Assembly: GCA_930367205.1 (NCBI GenBank)
Contig: OV884012.1
Location: forward strand, 148,009,405-148,073,404
Length of the DNA: 64,000 nucleotides
Source: Acanthosoma haemorrhoidale
Taxonomy: Eukaryota; Arthropoda; Insecta; Hemiptera; Acanthosomatidae
Direction: 5' to 3'
Shown here: positions 12,170 to 24,149 of the stretch, one piece after another
Position numbering within the stretch: the first letter of the stretch is position 1
How the letters are laid out: each line of letters opens with the position of its first letter
Translations under genes and position numbers: made by a program
The notes under the pieces: model-generated
The model's database searches: none
The model's input: only the letters and a program-made list of their open reading frames with translations
What the model was told of the DNA's origin: nothing

Positions 12170-12455
12170 CAGTACCTACCAAAATTCGTTATTTTTGCCA
12201 ACAATTGTAACATTTTTTGGGAATTTAATTGGACGCAGCCTGTGGTGATAGGACATGATAAATGCCTAATGATGTACGCGGACGATGTTGGTAGTACAAA
12301 TAGCAAAGTGTGAAGAATGGTATAACCCTCCAACTGGAGTGTGAAGGCCCCACCACAGTATGTGTCGGCCACCACAAAATAATGATGTCTGGCATTCCAG
12401 CCTGTCAAGCAGGCTCCACCGAGAAAATTCTGCGCTTAAGGCTTTTCACATGATT
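12170..12455 (-). other. Open minus-strand stretch, possible exon
   Basis: After a cag acceptor-like site at about 12441, the minus strand stays open for some 90 codons. It reads FLGGACLTGWNARHHYF, VVADTYCGGAFTLQLEGYT and so on. It lacks an ATG and I recognise no family. The opposite strand has MMYADDVG around 12270, which mimics the RT YADD box, but nothing RT-like surrounds it. Host exon, old TE or chance are all possible. Confidence 0.2.
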
Positions 12456-13489
12456 TCCTTTCACTGTCTACACACAGAGAGAAAACAGTCCTGAATAGTA
12501 CGAAGAAATTCTCAAAATAATGGTAATTTGTACAATTTGGTAATACGTAATTGGTAATTAGTTTCTACTTACCAAAAGCAGATGATTGTTGTCTGTAGCC
12601 CGATCAATATCTGGAAAATAAAACCATAATTCATACATGATCATTTTAAATACTAAAAAGAAATATATAATAAATTCATCAATTAACGGCACAAAATCTT
12701 TAAGAGCATTTTCCTAAAATAATTTTAGCCAGCAGGAGTCACTGTTTTTCCCCTCCCAGCTCTTTAGACGCACATTAAAAATAAATGATATAAGAAAAAT
12801 TTAATGAAAAAAAGTAAATATTAAAACTGCTATTACCAAATTAGTGTGATAGATTTCTTAATGAAATACTTTCTAATTCTGCTTTGATGCACCGATACTA
12901 ACAATTTCTTCATGTATCTCAGTTTTACAATTTCCACACAGATAATATAACATTGAATAAACTCTTGCTGGAATAATAAAATTATGTTTAATCCCCGCAT
13001 TAAAATAAATCATGGCACGTGCAATCAAACACGCAAATGGTTATTATACTTTCTAATGTTATTTTAAATTAACTTGTTCCCTGTTTCTAATGAACCCGAA
13101 TTTAATCGGTAGCCAATAACTCTATGAAATTGATAGCATTCTAAATCACTGAAAGTAACTAATAAAAATAACTAGTAAAAAGTGCTGATATGTTCACAGG
13201 TTTCTGAGCCTTTAATATAATTGTACTTTTATTGCCTGAACCTCAATAATTTCTTAATACATATTAAAAACGAAAAATCGTAAAATATAATCGAATAGCT
13301 GGAATACAAACATAAAATTGGGACTAGAAGGAGGTACCAACATAAAAAGTAGAAAGACTTTTGAGACCTTGACTGGCGTCGTCGTGTTTTTGGGTAAGCA
13401 CTACCTAAGAATTTCCTCTCAAGACCGGATGTACAGCGTTTATTTACTTATGTCATACAGGTAGCATTTTTAATGGGCGGTGAAGAGGG

Positions 13490-13820
13490 AGGGGGCTAAA
13501 CTACAGAAGTTAGCTATTGCACTTCTATTAATAATACCTGAAATTTGAAATGATTTTAAAGTATTCCTAATTTCAATTATTTTACTTTGTTTACTAGAAA
13601 TGCCAGTTATTAAGGTCTGATGGTTTTTTTCTTTCAAAAACAGGGACCTAGGGGGCTAAACTTCGGTAAACTACAGGAGTTAGCTATGGCACTTCCATTA
13701 ATAATGCCTGAAATTTGAAATGATTTTAAAGTATACCTAATTTCAATTATCTTACTTTGTTTACTAGAAATGCCAGTTATTAAGGTCTGATGGTTTTTTT
13801 TCTTTCAAATACAGGGATCT
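13490..13820 (+). repeat. Tandem duplication, ~165-bp unit
   Basis: Unit 1 (13490-13650) and unit 2 (13650-13820) share gggggctaaac, tacag-agttagctat, aatttgaaatgattttaaag and tgccagttattaaggtctga, with a handful of substitutions and one small insertion (about 10 bp) in unit 2. No coding content is seen. Confidence 0.85.
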
Positions 13821-15107
13821 TTTATTTGCCTGTTTAGATGACAGGGATTTCTTTGTTCTCTAAAAACATCAAATATGAATGGAGGTCAAATGTGATGATG
13901 AGACAAATAGTCTTCTCATTAAAACAAGATTATTTAAATGGGATTAACTGAAAAATATTAGGGTCACATGATATAAGGGCATGGAGTGAGTCTATCATGC
14001 AAAATATTAAGCCTCTACGACAAAGAAAGGTTGCAAAAAAGTTGAGAACTGTATCTTAATGAAGTTTAATTAAAGCCCACTTAAGTCCAAATACATACAA
14101 TATGGCCATATATTTATTTGAATTTCATTCATATTGATATATGAATCCGATTAGTATTGTAAGCCTATTTATTAAAGCGACATATAATATTATTAAGGCC
14201 TAGGAAAATATTGTAAGAATACTATATTATGAACATTACATGGAAAGTTCATATAACATTAAAAAATCATGTTACATGAAAAACCAAAAGTAGTTGTTTG
14301 AATAGCATACTTTATCAAAACCTGCATATTTCTAGAGTCTGTACAAAAAGGTCAATATCAGTTACACTTCATTTCGATTATCTTAAGCTCTATCAAATAA
14401 ACAAAAATAGATGAAGTGTCATATTGCATACTTCATAAAAAGTAAGAACATTAAATAGCTCATCCTTAAAATAAAATATGATGCTAAGGGGGGAAAGGCT
14501 TCTATATATTTACGCTCGGAGTGACACAATTTTCTCCTTATCGCTGGCCTTGTGAAAAAATAAAGCCCCGAGAAATAGCCTAATTAGTATCTAAATCCTA
14601 TATGACCCTAATTTTGTGACTGTTCATGCTTAAATTGAATATAGGTCTAAAAATCAATAAAAATAAAAATTTATGTTTGTAAACAGTTCTATGCTGGGAA
14701 TTCTGCTATATTCAGAATGATTTATGACATTTCTTCAAAGGAGTTGACGTGCTTATTTAATCCAACTGTCGTATAAGCAGGACTATCCTATCGCTCAACA
14801 ACGACATCTGTCAACCAACATGGTCGTGAGTTGTCCGATTTTTATGAAACTTTTTTTGGTGATAATAGGTTGAAAAATATTTTACATATGTACGATATTG
14901 CCAATGCACCCTAGGAGACAAGAAAAAATGATTATATGTTTAAAAACGCCATATTTTCAACATTTTTTCTGTGGATGAAAGAAAGTTCTAATACTGTATT
15001 CAATTTGTTTTTCTTAAGTAGAAAATAGAAAATATATGTCAGAATGCATTAAATGAGCATAGCTTATTGCAAAGTTACGAAAACCAAAAAAGTTACGTCA
15101 ATAATAA

Positions 15108-16076
15108 GTCTTGTTAATGTCCTTTCTAGTGAGTTCTCTAAACTATCGTGTGAATAGCTCAAGTCTTTCTTGGATTATCGCGATTTATTTTCAAAAGTTG
15201 TTCCTCTTAAACCTTCTTTAATCGTCCAAATGTTGTAAAAAAAACAACTTCGTTACCATCATTGTAAAGCTTATTCTTTTTATCGTCATGTATAAGTCAA
15301 CAGGAGTCATATTACATGTATAAGAGTATGGAAAATTTATACCTAACTCTTGAGTTGATTCCTGGGTATTGATCTGTAAGTATTATTCCTATTTTGTCTG
15401 TTTCCAGTACATTATTTACTAACTTCACTCGAAGTCGGTGGCACTCTGAGTTTTTGGTGTGGAAATGAATGCATATCTTGTGAAGTGGTCAATACTCGTA
15501 AGCAGGCGGAGGTATCTTTTTGTTGATCGTTGTCCTCCAAAACCTCCAATAGTGTTAATTGACATTATTTCGAATCGTTTTGTCGCCTGCCCTAGTTGTG
15601 ACATTAGCCAATATTTTTCTTGCTCTCTGGATTTGTTTTTAATACATATTTCACAGTAAATTAAACTAAACATTTTTTTAGGAAATTTACAAATTTGTAT
15701 TAGTTTTTAGCACTCTAGGAATACTGAGGTTTAGGGCAATCAAAAAAGAAGAATTGCTAGGGTAGATTTGCCGGGGAAGCAAAATTGTTTAACCCATATG
15801 TTTTATTCCTCTTAAACCTTCTATAATCATCTAAATGTTGTAAAAAAACTTTGTTACTATAGTTGTAAAGCTTAATGCTAACTCATGTATAAGTGAACAG
15901 GAGTCATATTATGTGTATAAGAGGGCAGCAAATTTATACCTAATAATTTATTTATATAAGTTATCTTTCATGTCACCGTTTTTAATATCTTCAAGGGAAT
16001 CATAATTGTGTCATCACGTCTTGTTAATGTCCTCTAAACTATCGTGTGAATAAGTGAAGTCTTTCTTGGTTTATGT
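15108..16076 (+). repeat. Two direct-repeat blocks flanking an integrase remnant
   Basis: Block a (tcttgttaatgtcc...ctaaactatcgtgtgaat...tctttcttgg) occurs at 15108-15178 and 16018-16076. Block b (ttcctcttaaacctt...atgttgtaaaaaaa...acaggagtcatatta...atttatacctaa) occurs at 15198-15347 and 15804-15946. All are in the same orientation, but the order is a-b on the left and b-a on the right, so they are not simple LTRs. They bracket the integrase remnant at 15.4-15.7 kb. Confidence 0.65.
15428..15676 (-). pseudogene. LTR-retrotransposon integrase fragment
   Basis: The 82-codon minus-strand frame reads like the end of an integrase zinc-binding domain (CEICIKNKSR, with a CxxC pair at about residues 7 and 10) joined to the start of the catalytic core (FEIMSINTIGGFGG, then KRYLRLLTSIDHFTRYAF). 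The core normally begins with an Asp in D-T-I/G; here that position is Asn (SINTIGG), a likely loss of the first catalytic residue. The second and third catalytic acids, RT and protease are all absent. Only a gypsy-like pol scrap remains, bounded by local repeats. Confidence 0.6.
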
Positions 16077-16644
16077 CATATATAGGCTAGTGTACTATTA
16101 TTATATATTTAGGAGCACTAGTTTTATACCCTCAGAAAATATGGAGCACTTTTCTCTTATGAAAAATTAGTAGAATAATCCTTAAGATTATCCACTATTT
16201 AGGCAATTATGGATGTTTTGATGTAGTTTTGTGTTTTTTCTTAGTTATATATACGCATGTATTATTATCATTATTTGTAGCTGTATGTAAATCAGTTTTA
16301 TTTTACCACCAGATTCTTATTTATTTCTCGCCTATTATCAGCATATTTTGTATAAATAATGAAAAGGTTGTTTGACCATTATAATTTTTTTTTTTGTCAC
16401 TTATCACAACTTTAATATTCCTGAAATGTAGACATATGTCAAAATGAAAGTAGATGTTTTTTTTTTACTGATTTGTCACTTTATGGGGAAGGACTGTAGA
16501 ACTGTACACGCCAAAACAGCAAGGTATTTAGAGTGTACAAATGGACTGTGTAATAATGTAATTGCCACACCGGGGAGATAGATTATTATATTTCTTGGGA
16601 TTATGTGGTTTTCAACAATAAAAAAAAAATCATTGAAATTGGTT

Positions 16645-16885
16645 GCCACATTTTTTTTTTTTTGTTTTTCCTCCCAATCCCTTAAAAATTATTATTCATT
16701 ATACATTTTCAGGCGAATTTAATCACATATCACATTTTATAAGGCCTGTAGCATCGTTACATTCTATACAAGGTCTGAATTCCATAAAAGTTATATAATT
16801 AATGCAAGTACAATGATTCACATTATACCTGACTTCTTTGAGTACTCTATAAGGTGATGGGGCTCACCTTTTTGATCAAAATGGT
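16645..16885 (-). mobile_element. LINE-A copy, 3' UTR only
   Basis: Reverse complement of the LINE-A 3' UTR with a long T run (poly-A tail) at 16650-16665, then gtagcatcgttacattctat, tacaatgattcacattatac and aaggtgatggggctcacctt at about 16852-16871. No coding part remains. Confidence 0.75.
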
Positions 16886-17587
16886 GGCCACACGATTGTA
16901 GCCCCCTTTGTGAGCTGAATTAAATTTCTTTCTGGTCGAGAAATACTAACCCGAAACCCTTATACGACGAAGATGTTACCTTGAGCACTAAAGAGCATTA
17001 CTCATACTTAATAAATAATATAATAATAATAATATAATATTCTACCGGTGCTTCCTATTTATAATCTTCTCAGAAATTACCAGTAGATTACCTTCCCCAC
17101 CGCTGTGTGTAACATATCGTCTAGGTGGGACATATCTGATGGACCGTTAGTAATTTCTAGAAATATTCGAAAAAAAAAAACATAGAGTACAGCTGGAGAG
17201 AGAAGGTCGCTATCAGACTTTACACAGAGCCCTGGGCGGCGGAGATAAGCAGGTCCGGCACCACAGGGCTGACTTTATCCGCCCTATCTCTGCCGTAAGC
17301 CCCAGTTATCGACCTGTAGCACATCACCAAACGGGGAAATATAAAGAAATTTTAGTTTGGTCTATCAATAACATCGATCAATCTAACCAGGAGCAACTGG
17401 AATGATTGGAGGCTGTGTCAAACTCTCGAGTTCAGGCATTCACAGCTCAGTCTGTATTTTCTACGGTTACAAAGTAAAAGCATACCACACCTTCTAGGAC
17501 ATATAGCCTGTGGTTTTAGGTCCATAATTGGTACCATATCTTTTGTTAGTAGTAAGTAGGATTTTTCTCTTTACATCTTCATACTAC

Positions 17588-18205
17588 TTCAAAGGACATC
17601 CCATCTCTCAATAGAAAATAAATTACTAATCTACGAAGTTATACTTAAGCCAATCTGGACATACAGAAGAGCTTTGGGGGACAGCAAAAAAGTTGAACAT
17701 CAAGCGCATCCATTCTTTTATTCAAAAGTCCTGAAAACAATAGTAAATACCCCTTATTACGTTAGCAACAAAACCTTTTATAACGATCTTAATATACATT
17801 ACATTCATGAACTCATTCCTTTCAAGTTCATGAAATTCCATAGTAACCTATCCAACCACCCTAATCCCATAGCACAGTCATTGCACTGCACCACTCATCC
17901 CTATGATCCTCCTCGGAGACTAAAATGGCAGTGGCCTCGTGACCTGCTGTAAATACGCGACGGTGGGAGTCCTGGCAACGGCCTGTTTCTCTAATCATGT
18001 CTTGAGCGTCTGTGGCTCTCGCACTATTGGTCAGCCTCCGCTGGCTCTTATCTAGTTAAAGGATGAGTGTGGGGAAGTTTCCAAGACTCCGCTCCCTCTT
18101 TCGCTTCACATGAAAATCATGTGGACTTGGGGGTCTCTGGGCTGTTTGTAAATACTGTATGTATGCGAGTGAATGAAAATTGTAATGGTATGAGTGAGAT
18201 TATAG
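17588..18205 (+). mobile_element. LINE-B copy, partial coding plus 3' UTR
   Basis: It starts inside the RT C-terminal region (HLSIENKLLIYEVILKPIWT by position, with a frame break near ttgggggacagc) and continues FQSKVLKTIVNTPYYVSNKT. The long LINE-B 3' UTR follows (cactgcaccactcatcccta, ggcagtggcctcgtgacctg, gtggacttgggggtctctgg). The last ~60 bp of the family is missing. It faces the copy at 18568-19343, tail to tail. Confidence 0.85.
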
Positions 18206-18567
18206 AAAATCCACAACACTAGGTTATGAAATGCGATTCGTAAGAATTTATGCGAACTGAAAAATTATACTGGGGATATAATTTGGCGTAGGGTAGGCAG
18301 TTTCGATTTGAAGCTTACTCCACGAATAGTTGTCTTTCAAACCGCAGCGCGATTTGCATCTGTCAACGTGTGATAACTCTCTGTGTAGACAGCTGAGTAG
18401 GGAGATCTGGAGGTACAACTGCAGGCACAGTCAATGCATCGCCTTGTTAGCTAAATGCACACCGCTGGCTTTCTTTCGATAATTGGAATTGGTTAGATCG
18501 CCAGAATTTAAAAAACTTAAGATATACTAAATCACAGTGAACTATTGGAGCCTTGGATAATGGATAA

Positions 18568-19343
18568 AAAAGATTGGAGAAACTGCCCATTTCCAGGACT
18601 CCCACTGTCACGTATTTATAGCAGGCCACAAGGCCACTGCTGTTTTAGTCTCCAAGGAGGATTATAGGGATAATTGGTGCAGTGCAATGCCTGTGCTACG
18701 GGATTAGGGTGGTTGGATAGGTTACTATGGAATTTCATAAACTTGGAAGGTATGAGTTCATGAATGTAGGGTATATTAAGATCGTTATGAAGGGTTTTGT
18801 TGCTGATGTAATAAGGGGCATTTACTATAGTCCTCAGGGTTTTTGATTGAGAGGATTGGATACGCTTGATGTTCGACTTTTTTTCTGTCCTCCATAGCTC
18901 TATTCCGTATGTCCTAATTAGCTTAAGTATAACTTTGTAGATTGAGAAACTATTGAGAGATGGGATGTCCTTCGAAGGAGTCTGTACAGTTGTCTAAAGC
19001 GTCTGTTTAGTTCTTGTCTTTTTAGCCTCGTGTGTGGGATCTATGTCAGTGTTTTGTCGAGATGGAAGCCTAAATACCGTACTGTCTCGGACACAGGGAG
19101 AGGAATCTAATTTTGAAAAACTAGTGGACAAGACTTGTGACAGAGGGTAATGGTTATGTAGGAACATTTTGCTTCAATAACTTTGATTTGCCATTGGTTG
19201 CACCAATACTCGATCTCATCAAGGTGTTTTTGAAGTTTTTGGGATGCTATATTGGGGTCTGGACGGAATGACAAGACTGCAGTGTCATCTGCAAGGTTGC
19301 CAAGAAGGTATTGTCCAATAGAAATTTCAAGAAGAAACAAAGG
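18568..19343 (-). mobile_element. LINE-B copy containing the RT active-site region
   Basis: The minus strand carries the furthest-upstream LINE-B coding sequence in the window. A 77-codon frame (19340-19107) contains LADDTAVLSFRPDPNIASQ, then LQKHLDEIEYWCNQWQIKV, which aligns with the jockey-clade RT palm just after the catalytic YADD box. The usual Tyr is replaced by Leu. It is followed, out of frame, by the thumb region, and then by a 3' UTR truncated at about 18568. Frameshifts and stops show it is dead. Confidence 0.85.
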
Positions 19344-20168
19344 CGAATTTTTTACGAAAATAGGACAGTCAATGAATTGGAAAATCGTATAGGATCGTAT
19401 AACATCTCATTATGATAACGGAAAAAGTTATTTAAATTGATAGATTACTGCGCACAGAACAGTACACTTGTTGAAGTAAACTAATTTATACTAAAATAAA
19501 ACCCACTTGCTTGAACAGCTGTACCGGAAGTAAATAGGGATTTGTAATGTTGAAAACTGCCACAAAATAAAAATCCGAAAATATTCTCAATTATATGTAT
19601 ATATAGTTTTGGAAAAATGGTAGTAAAGTGTTGAAAAACGCTCGTACCTCGAGTGCAGCAGTGACCTTCAATACCATTTCTGCTGACATTGTGTGTTGTA
19701 AGTTTGAGATAAAAACTAGCAAGTTAGGATGAAAATAGACACAAGGACGCCATAACTATACTCTGAAAGAGTTACTATATATTTTTTTTTACCTGACGTA
19801 TTCTAATGAATTTTTATTGAAGAAAATCAGCAGGTATTGTATCTGAACGTGTGCAGTACCTTCCGAGGCACGGCTCAAATCTCATTAAACCTATGAAAAT
19901 ATGGAGTGAAAATTTTTCAATGGAGGCTGTATGATTAATTTAAAGTTACTTGTAATTGTTTGCTTTTTACAGCATTATGTGTATTGTAATTAGACATAAG
20001 AAACAGTGTAGAAAAATGAACATAAGAAGAAAGCGAAAATTTAGCTAAAATATTTTTGTTAACTAAAATTTAATATGTATGAAAGATAAAATTCTCAATT
20101 AATAGCCTGGCATAACTAATTGGTTACTTTCTGTATCATCTAAATATAATGAAACATTTAAATATAAT

Positions 20169-20241
20169 TTAAAAGACAAACAGACAAAAGGATATAGCTT
20201 AAAAGACAAACAGACAAAAAGATATAGTTTAAAAGACAAAC
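20169..20241 (+). repeat. Short tandem repeat, 30-bp unit x 2.4
   Basis: ttaaaagacaaacagacaaa followed by aggatatagc repeats twice (20169-20198, 20199-20228) and then partially. One or two substitutions separate the units. Confidence 0.85.
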
Positions 20242-20313
20242 GGTGGTGATAAAGATAACTGAGTAGTTAGGAAGACCATAGAGACTAGACTCTATGAAGT
20301 GCTCGGGTGTTAA

Positions 20314-20449
20314 CACGTTGAAGTGCAATACTTTGGAACAGTACTTACGGGGCCATGGTGGGAGGAAGGTCAGGATACACCAAATAGAACACTTAAGAAA
20401 GATGTTTATGTTTGAACTATGAAAATTGTCAATATTGCACTTCAACGTG
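20314..20449. repeat. 17-bp perfect inverted repeat
   Basis: cacgttgaagtgcaata at 20314-20330 is the exact reverse complement of tattgcacttcaacgtg at 20433-20449, enclosing 102 bp. It sits between the 30-bp repeat and the minisatellite. Confidence 0.7.
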
Positions 20450-20526
20450 CAAACCCCCCGAGCAGGAGGTGCAAAAATCAGACCATAAATTGGACCTGCA
20501 ACATTCAGAATATTATTATTTTATAT

Positions 20527-21040
20527 TATGTTTGTACAGTAGTGTATATGTATGATATTAGTTTGTACTGTAGTGTATATGTATGATATTATGTTTGTAC
20601 TGTAGTGTATATGTATGATATTATGTCTGTAAGGTAGTGTATATGTATGATATTATGTTTGTACTGTAGTGTATATGTATGATATTATGTTTGTACTGTA
20701 GTGTATATGTATGATATTATGTTTGTACTGTAGTGTATATGTATGATATTATGTTTGTACAGTAGTGTATATGTATGATATTATGTCTGTAAGGTAGTGT
20801 ATATGTATGATATTATGCTTGTACTGCAGTGTATATGTATGATATTATGTTTGTACTGTAGTGTATATGTATGATATTATGTTTGTACAGTAGTGTATAT
20901 GTATGATATTATGTTTGTACTGTAGTGTATATGTATGATATTATGTTTGTACTGTAGTGTATATGTATGATATTATGTCTGTAAGGTAGTGTATATGTAT
21001 GATATTATGCTTGTACTGCAGTGTATATTATGATATTATA
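20527..21040 (+). repeat. Minisatellite, 32-bp unit, about 16 copies
   Basis: The unit contains tttgtactgtagtgtatatg followed by tatgatattatg. Four variants can be told apart at the first dozen bases: tactgtag (common), tacagtag, taaggtag and a gcttgtactgcag form. The taaggtag unit is followed by the gcttgtactgcag unit twice (about 20790-20850 and 20980-21025), implying that a multi-unit block was itself duplicated. The second unit has a 2-bp deletion. Confidence 0.95.
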
Positions 21041-21782
21041 TTTTGAACTGAAATAAATTGATAGATGTAGTCCTTATAATATGTATACTCAACACATTTC
21101 AAATCCCCGTCTATAAAGAACTGAATGACTTGTATTTTCCAGCGCAACAATTTTTACATCCACATAAGAACGTACAATAAGTAGATATGACCCAAAGATT
21201 TTTATAACAAAAAAAAAATGTTCTTCTTTGACAAATTTATAAATCCTTTCGAAAAATAGAAGAAGCTGCTTAATCAATTAAAATTAAGAGCTGCCCGGAG
21301 AAGCCATTATTAGAGCTTAATTAATCCCTTTCAAGTTGGTTAAATGAGGAAGGGACTGGAAGGGAGGAGACTATGGTCAGTGGAACGTTATTCTTCAACG
21401 CCTCCCTTAGTTTAATTACTCCAATTTAGCTCTCTCCATTCACCTGGAATTAATTCATTATCAGTTAACTGCTTAATGGTTTCAAGAGGTCTGCAGCATA
21501 GAAACAATTACAGGGAAGTAGTGTAACGAAAATGCACTCCTAGGAAACACATAATATAAAACGTTAACAATAAAACAACATTGTTTTCTAAATTTAGCTT
21601 TCAGAACCGTTCGATGTTTTTCCCACTGACAACAATTGTGAATTCAAAAATCAACTTTTATCCCATCATTTTTTTTTGTAGTAATCTTTATTTAACGTGA
21701 CATCATTAACACGATCAAAAGACGATTTATATCGTATGAATCCAATCTAATATCACAACTCTGTCTAAAGTATTATTATTGA

Positions 21783-22680
21783 AACTTCTTTCTTGTGCTA
21801 AAATTACAATCTGCCTTATTAGGCAATAAGTAACTGTGATAAATGTTCTCATTCATACCATATTTACAATTTTCATTCACTCGCTTATTCTATCAGTATT
21901 TATAAACAGCCCAGAGACCTCCCAAATCCACATGGTCGTCCCCTCCCTCGCATGCGAAAGAAGAAGCGGAGTAATGGAAAGTACCACATGCTCCTCCGTC
22001 AGCAGCGTCACCGGAATACGAGCAAGTGGAGGCTGACGAAGAGCGCGAGAGCCACATATGCTCAGGACATGATTGGAGAAACTGGCCATTGTAAGGACTC
22101 CCACTGGTACGCATTTACAGCAGGTCACGAGGCCACTATCGTTTCAGTCTCCGAGGAGAATTATAGGAATGAGTGGTGCCGTACAATGACTGCTAGGGGA
22201 TTAGGGTGGTTGAATAGGTCACTATGGAATTTCATGAACTTGGAAGGGATGAATTCAAGAATGTATGGTATATTAAGATCGTTATGGAGGGTTTTGTTGC
22301 TGAAGTAATAAGGGGCATTTACTATTGTTCTCAGGACTTTTGATTGAAAGGATTGGATACGCTTGATGTTTGACTTTTTTGATGTCCCCTATAGTTATAT
22401 TCCGAATGTCAAGATTTGGTTAAGTTTAACTTTGAAAATTAGCAATTTATTTTCTATTGTAGATGGGATGTCCTTTGAAGTAGTCCGTACAATTGTCCAA
22501 AGCTTCTGTTTAGTTCTTGTCTTTTTAGCCTCCTATATGGTTTCCATGTCAGCCGTTTGTCGAAATGGAAGCCTAAGTACCATACTAACTTGGAGACAGG
22601 GAGAGGAATGGAATTAAAAAAAACTAGTAGACAAGACTTGTGGCAGAGGGTGAAGGTGGGAACATTTTGCTTCAATATAT
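21783..22680 (-). mobile_element. LINE-B copy, long but dead
   Basis: Reverse complement of LINE-B from its 3' terminus (cttctttcttgtgctaaaat at the left) through the full 3' UTR into the RT C-terminus. The minus frame at 22675-22454 reads FTLCHKSCLLVFFNSIPLP, VSKLVWYLGFHFDKRLTW and NRSFGQLYGLLQRTSHL, the palm/thumb join typical of jockey-like RTs. Several frameshifts separate this from the IWTYGIELW part. Confidence 0.9.
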
Positions 22681-22786
22681 GTCTAGGGGAGATTGTATTA
22701 TTTATTCAAATAAATATTAAAAAATAAAAAGGACATATATTGTCCATTTGTTTTCCTTCAATTTCTCTTACTATATTCCTATGATT

Positions 22787-22955
22787 CGTTATGGAAGACT
22801 AGTCCTTTGTCGAACAGGTAGGAATTTACGGTACTTAGCGGTTACAGTTAATGGTGCATTATCCCACTCCTCACAGGTTAGTTTGTCGTGATTTAGGCGA
22901 AGGTATACATGGATAACTACTCCATAATGATTACACTCGGTGTTACCACAATTCT
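22787..22955 (-). other. Short open stretch with Cys pattern, possible exon
   Basis: After a cag acceptor-like site, the minus strand reads NCGNTECNHYGVVIHVYL, then NHDKLTCEEWDNAPLTV for some 55 codons before a TAA. There is no ATG, no recognised domain and no clear donor. It may be an exon or part of an old TE. Confidence 0.15.
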
Positions 22956-24149
22956 GTTTTTATCCTTTGCAGGCGTTGAGCGGTGCCAAACCTCCCATCT
23001 TATTGACCCCATAACATTGATATCTTATTTCATACAGAAGAGAAGAGGCAGCAATGACGGTACGTCATGATCAGGATGTAATAGCAAACACAGTTCTAAT
23101 TTGCTATCCTGGTTTGAAGCAGTGTTTAAATTCTGTATTTCCGATCTCCCTTTCATGATAACTTCTAGTAGTAGTATTAAGTTATATTTAATTCAGAAAT
23201 AAATCATTTCAATGTATGAAAACAATTAAAGGACTTACTCACGAGATTTTCTTAAATTATTGTGATAGCGACTGAAAAAATGAAAATTTTAACAAAAACA
23301 ATTCTCCATTTAATTTGCTAAACCACTTTTGTCACTTTGAATCAATAATTTTAACAATATATTTAGCAATACACACAAAAAAAGTTAAAACAAATTAAAT
23401 TTCTACTCTAGTATTCAAATTTATGGTTTTCATTCTGTTCTTAGCCTTTCGAAAAAAACTCTGTAATTTCATCTTAGAAGCTTCTGAGCTGCGGCATGGA
23501 AAAACTTAAAACCTGCTAGAGTTTGAATTATCATATAATTCAAGAGCCAATCCCCTAAAATTCAAAAAGGAAGACAATCATTTTAATTAGTTCAGGCTTA
23601 ATTAAGTTTGAAGAGGCCATGAAAAGAAAACGATATGCCAGGTTATTTTTGTTTGTTTCAAAACCCTTTTTTTATGAGATTTATATCTTATTTTCAGATA
23701 AATAATCAATATTTAATAAAAACTACAATAATAATAAATTCATGTCATTACTTCATGATTACCACAAAAAGTTGATGGACACATGCCTAAGAGTCGATAG
23801 TTCTCTCCTTAACTATCATGAAACTCAAAACTACCATCGACCAGAATAGAAACTAGACGCAATAAACCGGCTACAAGTGGAATTTAACTATTCCCAATCA
23901 ACAGAATGGACGTTCAATTGAAGGTTATTCAGTGCCACATTGCAGGAGTTATTGACGCGTTAATGGCCTTCGGATGGTTAAGTCATGAGATGGAAATGGG
24001 TTATATGTGCTATAAAAATAACCATTATATAGCCCTAGTCTAAAGGAACAAAATCTTAGTAGAGCAGTTATAAATCAGGTAGTCGAATGGTTATTATTTC
24101 AACAGATTGTTCATTTAACAAGAGGTGTTATTTAACCATGTTATTTATA

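Noticed and set aside
12240..12300. MMYADDVG as an RT active site on the + strand
   Set aside because: No other RT motif in order on either side; likely coincidence.
17200..17340. Imperfect inverted GC words (gggcggcggagataa / ttatccgcccta)
   Set aside because: The match is short and gapped; no element boundary could be defined.
20158..20445. Minus-strand frame with repeated CLLNYI/SVCLL words
   Set aside because: The repetition comes from the 30-bp tandem repeat; no ATG-led protein or family.
21836..22308. Several 66-118 codon frames in the LINE-B 3' UTR (also at 30948, 40484, 42529)
   Set aside because: The same sequence recurs as the non-coding 3' UTR of LINE-B, with stops at different places in each copy.
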